A stretch of DNA of 64,000 bases from Streptomyces novaecaesareae (GTDB lineage: Bacteria > Actinomycetota > Actinomycetes > Streptomycetales > Streptomycetaceae): assembly GCF_000716875.1 (NCBI RefSeq), contig NZ_JNWQ01000006.1:62001-126000 (forward strand), written 5' to 3'. The position numbers and the translations under genes were made by a program. A model generated the notes under the pieces. It was not told the origin of the DNA and made no database searches. It worked only from the letters and a program-made list of their open reading frames with translations. This document shows, piece after piece, positions 1 through 9,282 of the stretch (position 1 is its first letter; every line of letters begins with the position of its first letter).

Positions 1-315
1 CGGGTCGACTTCCCGAGCTACCGCCCGGGCGAGCTGACCGCGATCGGCGCCGCGCTGGCCGGCCGGGACGGCGACGGCTGGGACGAGGACGCCGCCGAGG
101 AGCTGGCCAGCATCTGCACCCACGTGGTCCGCGAGGGCTGGATCGACGAGCTGGGCAACGGCCGGTTCATCCGCACCCTGTACGAGAAGTCCTGCGCCTA
201 CCGGGACCTGCGGCTGTCGCTGCTGCGCGAGCCGCCCGGACGGGAGGACCTGGCCACGCTGCGCCTGCCGGACCTCGTCCAGGCGTACGGGGAGCTGATC
301 GACGGCCGGGGCTGA
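1..315 (+). CDS. AAA+ family ATPase (CbxX/SpoVK-like), C-terminal part
   Basis: The reading frame is open from the first base of the window and stops at 313-315, so only the last 104 residues are seen; the start lies to the left. The segment RVDFPSYRPGEL followed by helical sequence and ...GNGRFIRTLYEKSCAYRDLRL looks like the C-terminal lid region of SpoVK/CbxX-type AAA+ ATPases, which in Streptomyces often sit in large chaperone or secretion-associated proteins. Walker motifs are outside the window, so the family call is an inference from this tail alone. It converges with the epimerase gene, which begins to terminate 25 bases further on. Confidence 0.6.
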   Translation, partial: RVDFPSYRPGELTAIGAALAGRDGDGWDEDAAEELASICTHVVREGWIDELGNGRFIRTLYEKSCAYRDLRLSLLREPPGREDLATLRLPDLVQAYGELIDGRG

Positions 316-340
316 GCCCGCCCGGAGGCGAGCGCGGGAG

Positions 341-1330
341 TCACGCCTCCCTGAGCAGCGCGGCCTCGCGCTCGGGGTCGAGCCCGACGGCGGCCCGGTC
401 GGAGCGCTGCGGGGCGGTGCCGCCGATCGCCTGCAGCCAGGCCCAGGTGGACTCGACCGTCTCCTCGACCGGCCGGCAGCGCAGCCCGGCGCCGACGGCG
501 CGCTCGACCGAGCCGGTGTGCAGGAAGTCGTACAGCTCGCCGGGTGCCAGCCAGATCGGCAGCTCGGTCCACGGTTCGATGCCCGCCGCCAGGATCCGCT
601 CGGGGTCGGTCCAGCGCAGTTCGGCGTCCGAGCCGGTGGCCCGCACGCAGGCCTCCAGCAGCTCCCCCATCGTGGCGTGGCCGGACGGGCTGACCAGGTT
701 GTACGGGCCGCCGAGGCGGGCCACCACCGCGTCCAGGGTCCAGGCCGCGAGGTCGCGGGCGTCGATGTACTGCAGCGCCAGCTCGCGCGGCCCGGGGGCG
801 AGTACCGGGCCGCCGCGGGCGATCCGGTTCAGCCACCAGGGCAGTCGGCCGATGTTCTCGTGCGGGCCGAGGATCAGCCCGGCGCGGGCGAGCAGGGCCT
901 GCCCGCCGAACTCCGCCTCCAGAGCCAGTTCGGCGCCGCGCTTGGCCTCGGCGTAGGGCACCTCGCCGGTGAGGTCGGGCGACGAGGCGACCGCCGGCGC
1001 CGACTCGCCCGCGTCGGCGACCAGCGGGTACTCGTACACCGACCGGCTGGAGACGTACGCGTAGTGGCCGACCCGGCCGTTCAGTACCCGGGCGCTGTCG
1101 CGCACCGCGGCCGGGGCCCAGGACCAGGTGTCCACCACTGCGTCCCACTCCTCCGCCCCCAGCGCCGCGAGCCCGTCCTCGGCCGTGCGGTCGCCCTTCA
1201 GCACCCGGACGCCCTCGGGCGCGGGCTGCGTGCCGCGGTTGAGGGCCGTCACCTCCCAACCCCTGGCCAGCGCCTCCTCGGCGACGACCCGTCCGACGAA
1301 CTTGGTTCCACCCAGCAGGAGAAGTCTCAT
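341..1330 (-). CDS. NAD-dependent epimerase/dehydratase
   Basis: 329 residues. The start is set at the ATG that gives MRLLLLGGTKFVGR, because the Rossmann glycine motif (GGTKFVG, residues 7-13) must lie at the very N-terminus; a longer in-frame extension to 1420 has no such support. The fold is that of extended short-chain dehydrogenases acting on nucleotide sugars or similar substrates. A YVSSRSVYEYP stretch near residue 100 carries the Ser/Tyr region, though the classical YxxxK is not obvious (YAEAKRG near residue 135 is the better candidate). It is probably cytosolic and the substrate cannot be assigned. It is transcribed in the same direction as the CNNM genes but separated from them by about 140 bases. 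Confidence 0.8.
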   Translation of the reverse strand: MRLLLLGGTKFVGRVVAEEALARGWEVTALNRGTQPAPEGVRVLKGDRTAEDGLAALGAEEWDAVVDTWSWAPAAVRDSARVLNGRVGHYAYVSSRSVYEYPLVADAGESAPAVASSPDLTGEVPYAEAKRGAELALEAEFGGQALLARAGLILGPHENIGRLPWWLNRIARGGPVLAPGPRELALQYIDARDLAAWTLDAVVARLGGPYNLVSPSGHATMGELLEACVRATGSDAELRWTDPERILAAGIEPWTELPIWLAPGELYDFLHTGSVERAVGAGLRCRPVEETVESTWAWLQAIGGTAPQRSDRAAVGLDPEREAALLREA

Positions 1331-1472
1331 GCCGGCCACTCTCCTCCGAGGGCGGCCGGCATGGAACGGCTGCATGCTCTGGGCAGAATCGCCGGGAGAG
1401 GACACGCCCTCGGTGAACACGGGAACCCGGCAGCGCCCGGGCGGTCGCGAGGGCCCGGGCGGTCGCGGTCGC

Positions 1473-2519
1473 CTAGGCGGTCGCGCGGTGGTCCGGGTCG
1501 TGCATCTCCCCGATCAGCTCCTCCAGGACGTCCTCCAGCGTGACCACGCCGAGCGTGCGCCCGTCCTGGTCCAGGACGGCGGCCAGGTGGCAGGCCGCGC
1601 GGCGCATCGCGCCGAGGGCGTCGTCCAGCGGGAGGCCGCCGCGCAGCGCCGTGATCGGCCGCCACAGGCGGGCCGGGATCGGCGCCGAGGGCTCCTCCAC
1701 GTCGAGGATGTCCTTGAGGTGGACGTAGCCGAGGTAGCCGTGGCCGGCCGGGTCGCCGTCGGTGACCGGGAAGCGCGAGAAGCCGGTGCGCAGGGCGAGC
1801 TCCTCGACCTCGGCGGCGGTCGCCTTGGTGTCCACGGTGACCAGCTGCTCGGGCTTGAGCAACACCTCGGTGACCGGTCGGCGGCCCAGCTCCAGGGCGT
1901 CCTCCAGGCGCTCCTGGCGGTCCTCGTCGAGCAGGCCGGCGTCCCGGGAGTCGACCAGCAGGTACATCAGCTGCTCGGTGGTGAAGACCGACTCGACCTC
2001 GCCCTTGGCGTCGACCCGGAACAGCTTGAGGATGCCGTTGGCGAAGGTGTTCAGCAGCCAGATCACCGGGGCCAGCCAGCGGGCCAGCCGGTCCAGCGGC
2101 GGGCCGAGCCAGAGCGCGGCCTTCTCCGGGCCGGCCATGGCCATGTTCTTCGGCACCATCTCGCCCATCACCATGTGCAGGAAGACCACGACGGCGAGCG
2201 AGATCCCGTACGAGAGCGGGTGCATCAGGCCGGACGGGACACCGATCGCGTGGAACGGGCCCTCCAGCAGGGAGGCGATGGTCGGCTCGGCGAGGGCACC
2301 GAGGCCCAGCGAGCAGACGGTGATGCCGAGCTGGGCGGCGGCCAGCATCGCGGAGACGTTGGACAGCGCGTGCAGCACCGTGCGGGCGCGCCTGTGCCCG
2401 GCCTCGGCGAGCGGCTCGATCTGGCTGCGGCGCACCGACACGACGGCGAACTCGGCGCCGACGAAGAAGGCGTTGCCCAGCAGGAGCAGCAGCGCCACGG
2501 CGAGTTGGAGGACGGTCAT
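1473..2519 (-). CDS. CNNM-domain/CBS membrane protein, short HlyC/CorC family
   Basis: 348 residues. An N-terminal CNNM (DUF21) domain of about four membrane segments (residues 1-190, beginning LALLLLLGNAFFVGAEFAVVS) is followed by a CBS pair (about 200-325) with typical VTVDTKAT and GVVTLEDVLEELIGE motifs. The C-terminal CorC_HlyC domain found in its neighbour is missing, so this is the short form. CNNM proteins are linked to magnesium and other divalent cation transport or sensing. It overlaps the upstream CNNM gene by 4 bases (ATGA at 2516-2519), which implies translational coupling and perhaps a heteromeric complex. Confidence 0.88.
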   Translation of the reverse strand: MTVLQLAVALLLLLGNAFFVGAEFAVVSVRRSQIEPLAEAGHRRARTVLHALSNVSAMLAAAQLGITVCSLGLGALAEPTIASLLEGPFHAIGVPSGLMHPLSYGISLAVVVFLHMVMGEMVPKNMAMAGPEKAALWLGPPLDRLARWLAPVIWLLNTFANGILKLFRVDAKGEVESVFTTEQLMYLLVDSRDAGLLDEDRQERLEDALELGRRPVTEVLLKPEQLVTVDTKATAAEVEELALRTGFSRFPVTDGDPAGHGYLGYVHLKDILDVEEPSAPIPARLWRPITALRGGLPLDDALGAMRRAACHLAAVLDQDGRTLGVVTLEDVLEELIGEMHDPDHRATA

Positions 2520-3859
2520 CGGGCGCCGTCCTCGTCCGCGCCGAACATCCCGGGCGCGGCGGTGCGCTCCACCCGGACCTGGCTGGTGCGGTGGCGGTCG
2601 ACACCGGTCACGGTGAACCGCCAGCCCGGCAGTTCGGCCTGCTCGCCCACCTCGGGGAGCTTGCCGAGCAGGTCGGCGACCAGGCCGGCCAGCGTCTCGT
2701 ACGGGCCGTCCGGGGCGTTCAGGCCGATCTGTTCCAGCTGGTCGATCCGGGTGCGGCCGTCGGCCTCCCAGACCGGCAGGCCGTCGACGGCCGGCAGCCG
2801 GAGCAGCTCGGGGTGGTCCTCCGGGTCGTGCTCGTCCTGCACCTCGCCGACGATCTCCTCGACGATGTCCTCGACGGTGACGACGCCGGCGGTGCCGCCG
2901 TACTCGTCGACCACGATGGCCATCGGCTGGAGGCGGCGCAGCCGGTCGAGCAGCCGCTCGGCGGGCAGGGTCTCGGGCACCAGCAGCGGCGGCGAGGAGA
3001 GCTCGCCGACCCGCACCAGGCCGCGCCGGGCGGCCGGGACGGCGAGGGCGTCCTTGAGCGTCACGATGCCGGTGACCTCGTCCAGGCTGTCGGCGTACAC
3101 CGGGAAGCGGGACAGGCCGGTGGCCCGGGTCAGGTTGAGGACGTCGGAGGCGGTGGCGTCGCGCTGGAGCGCGGACACGTCGACGCGCGGGGTCATCACG
3201 GACTCGGCGGTCAGCTCGCTCAGGCCCAGGGTGCGGACGAAGAGGGTCGCCGACTCCTCGTCTATCGCGCCGGCCTTGGCCGAGTGCCGGGCCAGCGAGA
3301 CCAGCTCGGCCGGGGTGCGGGCGTGGCCCAGCTCCTCCTGCGGCTCGATGCCGAACGCCCGTACGGTGCGATCGGCGGCGCCGTTGAGGAAGCTGATCAG
3401 CGGGCGGCAGGCGAAGGAGAACGCCATGTGCGGGGCGGCGACCGCGCGGGCCACCTGGAGCGGGCGGGAGATCGCCCAGTTCTTCGGGACCAGCTCGCCG
3501 ATCACCATCTGGACGACGGTGGCCAGCACCATGCCGACGACCACGGCGACGCCGCGGGCGGCCGAGTCGGGCACACCGAGGCCGGACATGACGGGCGCGA
3601 GCAGGGTCGACAGGGCCGGCTCGGCGAGCATGCCGACCACCAGCGAGGTGACGGTGATGCCGAGCTGGGCGCCGGAGAGCTCGAACGAGAGGTGCCGCAG
3701 GGCCCCGGAGACGCGGCGGGACTTGGCGTCGCCCGCCTCGGCGGAACGTTCCACCGCCCCGCGCTCGACGGTCACGAAGGCGAACTCGGCGGCCACGAAC
3801 AGGCCGTTGGCGAGGATCAGGAGAACGGCGGCGAACAACAGCAGCCAGGCGGTGATCAC
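2516..3859 (-). CDS. CNNM/CBS/CorC_HlyC membrane protein (HlyC/CorC family)
   Basis: 447 residues with the full three-part architecture: CNNM membrane domain (about 1-200, with FVAAEFAFVTVER at its head), CBS pair (about 210-340, containing the GTAGVVTVEDIVEEIVGE motif), and a C-terminal CorC_HlyC domain (about 355-440). Proteins of this type are proposed magnesium/cobalt efflux or cation-sensing membrane proteins; the hemolysin name is historical. It is the first gene of a two-gene unit with the 348-residue CNNM protein, which it overlaps. The two proteins are paralogous, so the unit probably arose by duplication with later loss of the C-terminal domain in one copy. Confidence 0.9.
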   Translation of the reverse strand: MITAWLLLFAAVLLILANGLFVAAEFAFVTVERGAVERSAEAGDAKSRRVSGALRHLSFELSGAQLGITVTSLVVGMLAEPALSTLLAPVMSGLGVPDSAARGVAVVVGMVLATVVQMVIGELVPKNWAISRPLQVARAVAAPHMAFSFACRPLISFLNGAADRTVRAFGIEPQEELGHARTPAELVSLARHSAKAGAIDEESATLFVRTLGLSELTAESVMTPRVDVSALQRDATASDVLNLTRATGLSRFPVYADSLDEVTGIVTLKDALAVPAARRGLVRVGELSSPPLLVPETLPAERLLDRLRRLQPMAIVVDEYGGTAGVVTVEDIVEEIVGEVQDEHDPEDHPELLRLPAVDGLPVWEADGRTRIDQLEQIGLNAPDGPYETLAGLVADLLGKLPEVGEQAELPGWRFTVTGVDRHRTSQVRVERTAAPGMFGADEDGAR

Positions 3860-3995
3860 AGTGCCGCCTGCCTTCCGGGGAGCGGAAGTGAGGCGGCGCA
3901 GGTACTACCGGACGGATCGTCCATCGAGGGGGAGAGTCACTCCTCTGGTCGGTGCGGGGGGACGCGTCCGCGGTCGCTGCGGGGGTCGCGTCGGA

Positions 3996-4020
3996 GCAGG
4001 GCGAACTTTGCCCTGCTTTT
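3996..4020. terminator. Rho-independent-type hairpin
   Basis: Perfect 7-bp stem GCAGGGC / GCCCTGC with loop GAACTTT, followed by TTTT on the plus strand. It lies in the 268-base gap between the end of the PH-domain gene (4128, minus strand) and the start of the CNNM gene (3859, minus strand). The minus strand has no U-run after the stem, so whether it ends the PH transcript or is only a 5' UTR structure is uncertain. Confidence 0.5.
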
Positions 4021-4127
4021 ACCAGCGTAGACCATACCCAAGCGGACCTAGGAAGTCTGTTCGGACCCGCCGGGCCCCGGCACCGCAGGCCCCGGAACCG
4101 CAGGTCGCAGGGCCCTGGGGGCCGCTC

Positions 4128-4568
4128 TCAGGCCTGCGCGTGGTGCTCGACCAGGTCGCGCAGCGCGCGGGCGTCCGCGATCGCCTGCGCCTTGCCGACG
4201 CCGGACTGGATGCCGACGACGGCGAGCGAGGTGCCGTCGGCGAGGTCGAGGGTGGCCCACGGGTCGCCCTGGCGGAAGTTGACCCGGACGATCTCGGCCC
4301 AGGCGAGCCGGCGGCTGCGGACGAAGTTGACCACCGTCACGCCGTCCCGGTCGGCGCTGACCCGGGGGCGGGCCAGCATCAGGCCGACGGCGGCGAACAG
4401 GACGCCGCTGCCCGTCATCATGATCCGGTCGTTGAGCTGCCAGTTCTCCGGGAGCAGCACGGCCAGCACGGCGAACAGCACCACCAGCACGACGCAGACC
4501 GGCAGCAGCACGGCGCGGGTGCGGCGCGGCGCCCAGGTGACGGGGAACTCGACGGGCGGCGTGGACAC
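4128..4568 (-). CDS. PH-domain membrane protein
   Basis: 146 residues from a GTG start (VSTPPVEFPVTW) that has GGAG seven bases upstream; a longer frame to 4646 lacks a ribosome site. Two hydrophobic segments (about residues 17-35 and 46-60) precede a small PH-like domain with the pattern RVSADRDGVTVVNFVRSRRLAWAEI. This arrangement matches the bacterial PH-domain (PF10756-like) proteins that sit next to ribH/hisG genes in actinobacteria. The role is unknown. It lies downstream of hisG but behind a strong hairpin (4614-4643), so it may have its own promoter. Confidence 0.75.
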   Translation of the reverse strand: MSTPPVEFPVTWAPRRTRAVLLPVCVVLVVLFAVLAVLLPENWQLNDRIMMTGSGVLFAAVGLMLARPRVSADRDGVTVVNFVRSRRLAWAEIVRVNFRQGDPWATLDLADGTSLAVVGIQSGVGKAQAIADARALRDLVEHHAQA

Positions 4569-4613
4569 GTGGGGTCTCCGGTGGGGTGGTTCCATGGGGT
4601 GGTTCCAGGCGAA

Positions 4614-4643
4614 GGGCGGGGACGCTGTTCGGCGTCCCCGCCC
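4614..4643 (-). terminator. Terminator hairpin after hisG
   Basis: Perfect 12-bp inverted repeat GGGCGGGGACGC / GCGTCCCCGCCC with a 6-base loop, lying between the end of hisG (4699) and the PH-domain gene start (4568). There is no U-run, as is usual in GC-rich actinobacteria. Confidence 0.65.
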
Positions 4644-4698
4644 CATTCAACCGTTGCTTGACTGTGCGACTGCGACCGGCCGGGCCGGAGTGGGCAGG

Positions 4699-5547
4699 TC
4701 AGAGGCGGCAGGCGTGGATGTTGGTGACCAGGATGGCCCGGGCGCCGATGCCCCACAGGTCGTCCATGATCCGCTGGGCCTCCTTGCGGAGCACCATCGC
4801 TCGGACCGCGACCCAGCCCTCGGTGTGCAGCGGCGAGACGGTCGGCGACTCCAGGCCGGGAGTGAGCGCCACGGCGGCGCTGACGCTCTCGGCGCGGATG
4901 TCGTAGTCCATCAGCACGTAGCGGCGGGCCACCAGCACGCCCTGGAGGCGGCGCAGGAACTGCTCCACCCCGGCGTCCTCGCCCGCGCCCTTGGGGCGGA
5001 TGACCACGGCGTCCGAGACCAGGATCGGGTCGCCGAACACCTCCAGGCCGGCGTTGCGCAGGCTGGTGCCGGTCTCCACGACGTCGGCGATCACGTCGGC
5101 GACGCCCAGCTGCACCGCGGTCTCGACCGCGCCGTCCAGCTTGGTGACCGTCGCCTTCACACCGTGGTCGGCCAGGTGCTGCTCGACCAGACCGGTGTAC
5201 GAGGTCGCGATCCGCAGGCCCTCCAGGCCCTTGACGTCCTCCACGGCGACGCCCTCGGGGCGGGCGAAGCGGAAGGTCGACCCGGCGAAGCCGAGGGCGA
5301 GCACCTCCTCGGCGTTGGAGTGCGAGTCCAGCAGGAGGTCGCGACCGGTGATGCCGATGTCCAGCCGGCCGGAGCCGACGTAGACGGCGATGTCGCGCGG
5401 GCGCAGGAAGAAGAACTCGACCTCGTTGTTCGGGTCGACGAGGACGAGCTCCTTCGGGTCCTTCCGCTGGCGGTAGCCGGCCTCATGGAGCATCTCCGCC
5501 GCGGGACCCGAGAGCGAACCCTTGTTGGGGACGGCGATGCGCAGCAT
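4699..5547 (-). CDS. hisG: ATP phosphoribosyltransferase (long form)
   Basis: Catalyses the first step of histidine biosynthesis, condensing ATP with PRPP to phosphoribosyl-ATP, and is the feedback-inhibited step. The 282 residues match the long HisG form: two catalytic lobes (MLRIAVPNKGSL at the N-terminus; the PRPP-binding region near ADVIADVVETGTSLRNAGL, about 148-166) and a C-terminal ACT-like regulatory domain (about 210-282). The start is the only reasonable ATG. It is 73 bases downstream of hisE and on the same strand, so the two form a his operon; a strong hairpin follows the gene. Confidence 0.95.
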   Translation of the reverse strand: MLRIAVPNKGSLSGPAAEMLHEAGYRQRKDPKELVLVDPNNEVEFFFLRPRDIAVYVGSGRLDIGITGRDLLLDSHSNAEEVLALGFAGSTFRFARPEGVAVEDVKGLEGLRIATSYTGLVEQHLADHGVKATVTKLDGAVETAVQLGVADVIADVVETGTSLRNAGLEVFGDPILVSDAVVIRPKGAGEDAGVEQFLRRLQGVLVARRYVLMDYDIRAESVSAAVALTPGLESPTVSPLHTEGWVAVRAMVLRKEAQRIMDDLWGIGARAILVTNIHACRL

Positions 5548-5620
5548 GGGAGGTTGCTTCCTTACCTGTTGGGAGGGGGTGCGGTTTCGGACCGGTTCCA
5601 GCGGTACGTGCAGACGTCTT

Positions 5621-5893
5621 TCAGAGGTACTTGTAGACGTCGTCGAGCGTCAGCCCACGGGCGATCATCATCACCTGAAGGTGGTAGAGCAGCTGGGAGA
5701 TCTCCTCCGCCGTCTGCTCGTCCGACTGGAACTCGGCGGCCATCCAGACCTCGGCGGCCTCCTCGACGACCTTCTTGCCGATCGCATGGACGCCCTGCTG
5801 GACGAGCTGCGCGGTACGGGAGGACGAGGGGTCGCCGGAGGCGGCCTTCTGCTGGAGCTCGGCGAAGAGCTCCTCGAATGTCTTCGAAGCCAT
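5621..5893 (-). CDS. hisE: Phosphoribosyl-ATP pyrophosphatase
   Basis: 90 residues. Second step of histidine biosynthesis: hydrolysis of phosphoribosyl-ATP to phosphoribosyl-AMP. The sequence has the helical MazG-like fold with the metal-binding acidic helix [13 protein letters not shown] and the following [14 protein letters not shown] helix. As in other actinobacteria it is separate from HisI. It lies directly upstream of hisG, and an 18-bp inverted repeat separates it from the riboflavin operon. Confidence 0.93.
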   Translation of the reverse strand: MASKTFEELFAELQQKAASGDPSSSRTAQLVQQGVHAIGKKVVEEAAEVWMAAEFQSDEQTAEEISQLLYHLQVMMIARGLTLDDVYKYL

Positions 5894-5934
5894 GATGGGC
5901 CCACCTTACGGCGTGCGGGCGGACGGACGGTAAA

Positions 5935-5982
5935 CGGTCCCGGACCGTGGACAGTCCGGTGGACGTCCACGGTCCGGGACCG
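5935..5982 (-). terminator. Long inverted repeat ending the rib operon
   Basis: Perfect 18-bp arms (CGGTCCCGGACCGTGGAC at 5935-5952 and its complement at 5965-5982) with a 12-base loop. It lies between the ribH stop (6038) and the hisE start (5893), so it most likely terminates the riboflavin transcript and separates it from hisE-hisG. Confidence 0.75.
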
Positions 5983-6037
5983 CTCCGAGGCCGCTCGGGA
6001 CCGTGCGGGGACCGCTCCGGGGCCGTGCGGGCTGCCG

Positions 6038-6511
6038 TCAGAGCGTGGCGCGCAGCACCGCGGCGGTGGCGACGGCGGCGGTGACGGCCTCGTGGCCCTT
6101 GTCCTCGGCGGAGCCGGGCAGGCCGGCGCGGTCGAGCGCCTGCTCCTCGTTGTCGCAGGTGAGCACGCCGAAGCCGACCGGGACGCCGGTGTCGACGCTG
6201 ACCTGGGTGAGGCCGAGGGTGGCCGCCTGGCAGACGTAGTCGAAGTGCGGGGTGCCGCCGCGGATGACCACGCCGAGCGCCACCACGGCGTCGTAGCCAC
6301 GCTCGGCGAGGCGCTTGGCGGCGACCGGCAGCTCGAAGGTGCCGGGGACGCGCAGGACGGTCGGCTCGGCGATGCCCAGCTCCTTGAGCGCGCGGTGGGC
6401 GCCGTCCAGCAGGCCGTTCATGACCTGGTCGTGCCACTGGGCGGCGACGACGGCGACCTTGAGGTCGGCGGCGCCGTCGATGGTCAGCTCGGGGGCTCCG
6501 TGGCCACTCAT
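6038..6511 (-). CDS. ribH: 6,7-dimethyl-8-ribityllumazine synthase
   Basis: 157 residues. Condenses 5-amino-6-ribitylaminouracil with 3,4-dihydroxy-2-butanone 4-phosphate to give lumazine, the penultimate step of riboflavin synthesis. Diagnostic blocks are seen: VAAQWHDQV near the N-terminus, [16 protein letters not shown] (about residue 56), [17 protein letters not shown] with the catalytic-loop His, and [20 protein letters not shown] (about 110). It is the last gene of the ribE-ribM-ribBA-ribH unit, 40 bases after ribBA, and is followed by the long inverted repeat that probably ends the transcript. Confidence 0.95.
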   Translation of the reverse strand: MSGHGAPELTIDGAADLKVAVVAAQWHDQVMNGLLDGAHRALKELGIAEPTVLRVPGTFELPVAAKRLAERGYDAVVALGVVIRGGTPHFDYVCQAATLGLTQVSVDTGVPVGFGVLTCDNEEQALDRAGLPGSAEDKGHEAVTAAVATAAVLRATL

Positions 6512-6551
6512 GTTCTTCTCTTTCCTGTCGTGCCTGTCGTGGTGGGGTGCT

Positions 6552-7823
6552 TCAGGAGCCCAGGCCGGGCAGGTCGTGGCCCATCCGGTCGCGCTTGGTG
6601 CGCAGGTAGCGCAGGTTGTGCTCGCCCGGCGCGATCTCGACCGCCTCGCGCCCCTTGACCTTGAGGCCGTGCTCGGTGAGCGCGGTCAGCTTCTGCGGGT
6701 TGTTGGTGAGCAGGGTGAGCGAGCGGATGCCGAGGTCCACCAGCATCTGCGCCGCGATGCTGTAGTCGCGGGCGTCGGCGGGCAGGCCGAGGTCCAGGTT
6801 GGCCTCGACGGTGTCGCGCCCCTGCTCCTGCAGCTCGTACGCGCGCAGCTTGTGGGCCAGGCCGATCCCCCGGCCCTCGTGGCCGCGCAGGTAGAGCACC
6901 ACGCCGCGGCCGGCCTCGGCGATCCGCCGCAGCGAGGCCTCCAGCTGCGGGCCGCAGTCGCAGCGCAGCGAGCCGAAGACGTCACCGGTCAGGCACTCGG
7001 AGTGGACCCGCACCAGGACGTCCTCGCCGTCCGGCAGCCGCCCGTCGGCCGCCAGGCCGCCGGCCACCAGGGCGATGTGCTCGATGCCGTCGATGGTGCC
7101 CTTGTAGCCGACGGCGGTGAACTCGCCGTACGCGGTGGGCAGGGCGGTGACGGCGGCCCGGTCGACGTGCAGCTCGGTGCGGCGGCGGTAGGCGATCAGC
7201 TCCTCGATGGAGATGATCGCGAGGCCGTGCTCACGGGCGAAGGCGACCAGCTCGGGCAGCCGGGCCATGGAGCCGTCGTCGTTGACCACCTCGGCGATCG
7301 CGCCGGCCGGCGGCAGCCCGGCGAGCCGGGCGAGGTCGACGGCGGCCTCGGTGTGGCCGGGGCGCACCAGCACGCCGCCCTCGACGGCGCGCAGCGGGAA
7401 GACGTGCCCGGGGCGGGTGAGGTCGCCGGGCTCGGTGCCGGGCGAGGAGAGCAGCCGGACGGTGCGGGCGCGGTCGGCGGCCGAGATGCCGGTGTCCACC
7501 CCCTCGCGGGCGTCCACCGAGACGGTGTACGCGGTGCCCTTGCGGTCCTCGTTGACCTGGGTCATCGGCGGGAGCTTGAGGCGGTCCAGCTCCTCGCCGG
7601 TCATCGGGGCGCAGATCACGCCGGAGCTGTAGCGGATGGTGAAGGCCATCAGCTCGGGGGTCGCGGCGGAGGCGGCGAAGACGATGTCGCCCTCGTTCTC
7701 GCGGTCCTCGTCGTCGACCACGATCACCGCGCGGCCGAGGGCGATGTCGGCGATCGCCCGCTCGACCGGGTCGAGGACGAGCTCGGCCTCGGTGGTGCCC
7801 TTGTCGGACTGGTTCTCGGTCAT
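6552..7823 (-). CDS. ribBA: Bifunctional DHBP synthase / GTP cyclohydrolase II
   Basis: 423 residues. The N-terminal half (about 1-205) is 3,4-dihydroxy-2-butanone 4-phosphate synthase with the acidic metal-binding loop [11 protein letters not shown] and the [15 protein letters not shown] substrate motif (here [16 protein letters not shown]). The C-terminal half (about 215-420) is GTP cyclohydrolase II with zinc cysteines in [19 protein letters not shown] and the [11 protein letters not shown] motif. It therefore supplies both precursors for RibH. Its start overlaps the stop of ribM by 4 bases (7820-7823), indicating coupling. Confidence 0.95.
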   Translation of the reverse strand: MTENQSDKGTTEAELVLDPVERAIADIALGRAVIVVDDEDRENEGDIVFAASAATPELMAFTIRYSSGVICAPMTGEELDRLKLPPMTQVNEDRKGTAYTVSVDAREGVDTGISAADRARTVRLLSSPGTEPGDLTRPGHVFPLRAVEGGVLVRPGHTEAAVDLARLAGLPPAGAIAEVVNDDGSMARLPELVAFAREHGLAIISIEELIAYRRRTELHVDRAAVTALPTAYGEFTAVGYKGTIDGIEHIALVAGGLAADGRLPDGEDVLVRVHSECLTGDVFGSLRCDCGPQLEASLRRIAEAGRGVVLYLRGHEGRGIGLAHKLRAYELQEQGRDTVEANLDLGLPADARDYSIAAQMLVDLGIRSLTLLTNNPQKLTALTEHGLKVKGREAVEIAPGEHNLRYLRTKRDRMGHDLPGLGS

Positions 7824-8467
7824 GCCGTGACTCCCTGCGGGACGGTGGCGGACTTGACGCGCGGCTCACGGGTGCTCAGCCACCAGGAACGCAGGCCGAG
7901 CAGCACCAGGACGAAGTAGATGGAGTAGGTGAGGCCGGAGAAGGTGTAGCCGCTGTTGAAGGCGAACGGGACGCCGACCGCGTCGACGGCGATCCAGGCG
8001 AACCAGAACTCCACCCAGCCGCGGGCCTGCGCGACCATCGCGGCCAGCGTGCCGACGAAGATGTACGCGTCCGACCAGGGGCTCCAGGACAGGCTGGGGA
8101 AGGACGTGAAGAGCAGGGCGAGCGCGACCGTGCCCGCCGCGGTGCCGGCCGCCAGCGCGATCCGCTCCGGCCAACTGGCGAACCGCACCGCGATGGTGCC
8201 GCCGTCACGCCGGCCCCGCCGCCACTGCGCCCAGCCCCAGGCGGCGGTGGCGATCACGATCAGCTGCTTGCCGATCAGACCGGGGACGTGGCCCCCGAGG
8301 TAGGCGGTGATCAGCACCACGCCGGACAGCAGCTGGACCGGCCAGCTCCAGACCGAGCGGCGCCAGCCGAGCGCCAGGCCGGCGAAGCCGAGCAGGTTGC
8401 CGAACATGTCGGCCCACTTCACGTGTTCGCCGAGGACGGTGAACGCCTCTCCGCTGAGCCAGCTCAC
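7820..8467 (-). CDS. ribM: PnuC-family riboflavin transporter RibM
   Basis: 215 residues with six or seven hydrophobic segments and the PnuC-type features WxxS/Y near [19 protein letters not shown]. PnuC proteins carry nicotinamide mononucleotide or riboside, but a PnuC homologue embedded in an actinobacterial rib operon is characteristic of RibM, the riboflavin facilitator described in Streptomyces davawensis and Corynebacterium. The assignment to riboflavin rests on this context: it lies between ribE and ribBA, overlaps both by 4 bases, and shares their FMN riboswitch, so uptake and synthesis would be shut off together. Confidence 0.88.
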   Translation of the reverse strand: MSWLSGEAFTVLGEHVKWADMFGNLLGFAGLALGWRRSVWSWPVQLLSGVVLITAYLGGHVPGLIGKQLIVIATAAWGWAQWRRGRRDGGTIAVRFASWPERIALAAGTAAGTVALALLFTSFPSLSWSPWSDAYIFVGTLAAMVAQARGWVEFWFAWIAVDAVGVPFAFNSGYTFSGLTYSIYFVLVLLGLRSWWLSTREPRVKSATVPQGVTA

Positions 8468-9165
8468 TTGGACTCCCCCGGGTTCTCGTCGATCGGCAGG
8501 TTGGGCAGGGTGGGCAGGTTCGGCAGCGCGGGCAGGGTGCGCGATTCGAGCAGCCGCTCCACGTACTTGGCGAGCACGTCCACCTCCAGGTTGACGCTCT
8601 CGCCGACGGCCTTGGCGCCGAGCGTGGTCAGCGCGAGGGTGGCCGGGATGAGGCTGACGGTGAAGCTGTCCCGGGCGGCCTCCACCACGGTGAGGCTGAC
8701 GCCGTCCACCGTGATCGAGCCCTTCTCCACCAGGTAGCGGGAGATGGTGTCGGGCAGCGAGAACCGCAGCACCTCCCAGCGCAGTTCGCCGTCCGCGTCG
8801 CGCTCGCCGGGCTCACGGCTCACCAGCCGCCCGGTGGCGTCGACATGGCCCTGGACGAGGTGGCCGCCGAGCCGGGCGCCGAGCGCCATGGCGCGCTCCA
8901 GGTTGACCCGGGAACCGGGCTTCAGCTCGCCGAGGCTGGAACGGTGCAGCGTCTCGGCCATCACGTCGGCGCTGAACTCGCCGGTGCCCTCGGCCAGTTC
9001 GGCCGGGGAGTCGACGACCGTCAGGCAGACGCCGTTGACCGCGATGGAGTCGCCGTGGCCCGCGTCCGCACAGACCACCGGGCCGCGCAGGCGGATACGC
9101 GAGGAGTCGCCGATCTCCTCGATCGACACGACCTCGCCGAGCTCTTCGATGATGCCGGTGAACAC
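8464..9165 (-). CDS. ribE: Riboflavin synthase, alpha chain
   Basis: 233 residues from a GTG start (VFTGIIEELGEV), chosen because MFTGIIEE is the invariant N-terminus of the family and GAGGAG lies just upstream; the longer open frame is not used. Two homologous lumazine-binding domains are present (about 1-98 and 99-205), each with the repeat-type VNGVCLTVVD / VDGVSLTVVE motif. It dismutates two lumazine molecules to riboflavin. It is the first gene of the operon, with an FMN riboswitch about 225 bases upstream. The C-terminus has an unusual Leu-Pro-rich tail (LPALPNLPTLPNLP). Confidence 0.95.
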   Translation of the reverse strand: MFTGIIEELGEVVSIEEIGDSSRIRLRGPVVCADAGHGDSIAVNGVCLTVVDSPAELAEGTGEFSADVMAETLHRSSLGELKPGSRVNLERAMALGARLGGHLVQGHVDATGRLVSREPGERDADGELRWEVLRFSLPDTISRYLVEKGSITVDGVSLTVVEAARDSFTVSLIPATLALTTLGAKAVGESVNLEVDVLAKYVERLLESRTLPALPNLPTLPNLPIDENPGESK

Positions 9166-9282
9166 CCGGGTTCTCCTCGCGCTTGGGGCGCGGACTCCGG
9201 GGCGGCAGAAGGGAGATGACACGGACGGGCACCGGTGCACGAGCCGCCGGCAGCACCCGTCGCCGGGGTTGCCGAGACCGCC

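Noticed and set aside
1128..4661. 1,177-codon open frame on the plus strand
   Set aside because: It runs antisense to the epimerase, both CNNM genes and the PH-domain gene, has low-complexity Arg/Ser/Pro/Gly composition and no domain; typical GC-rich shadow.
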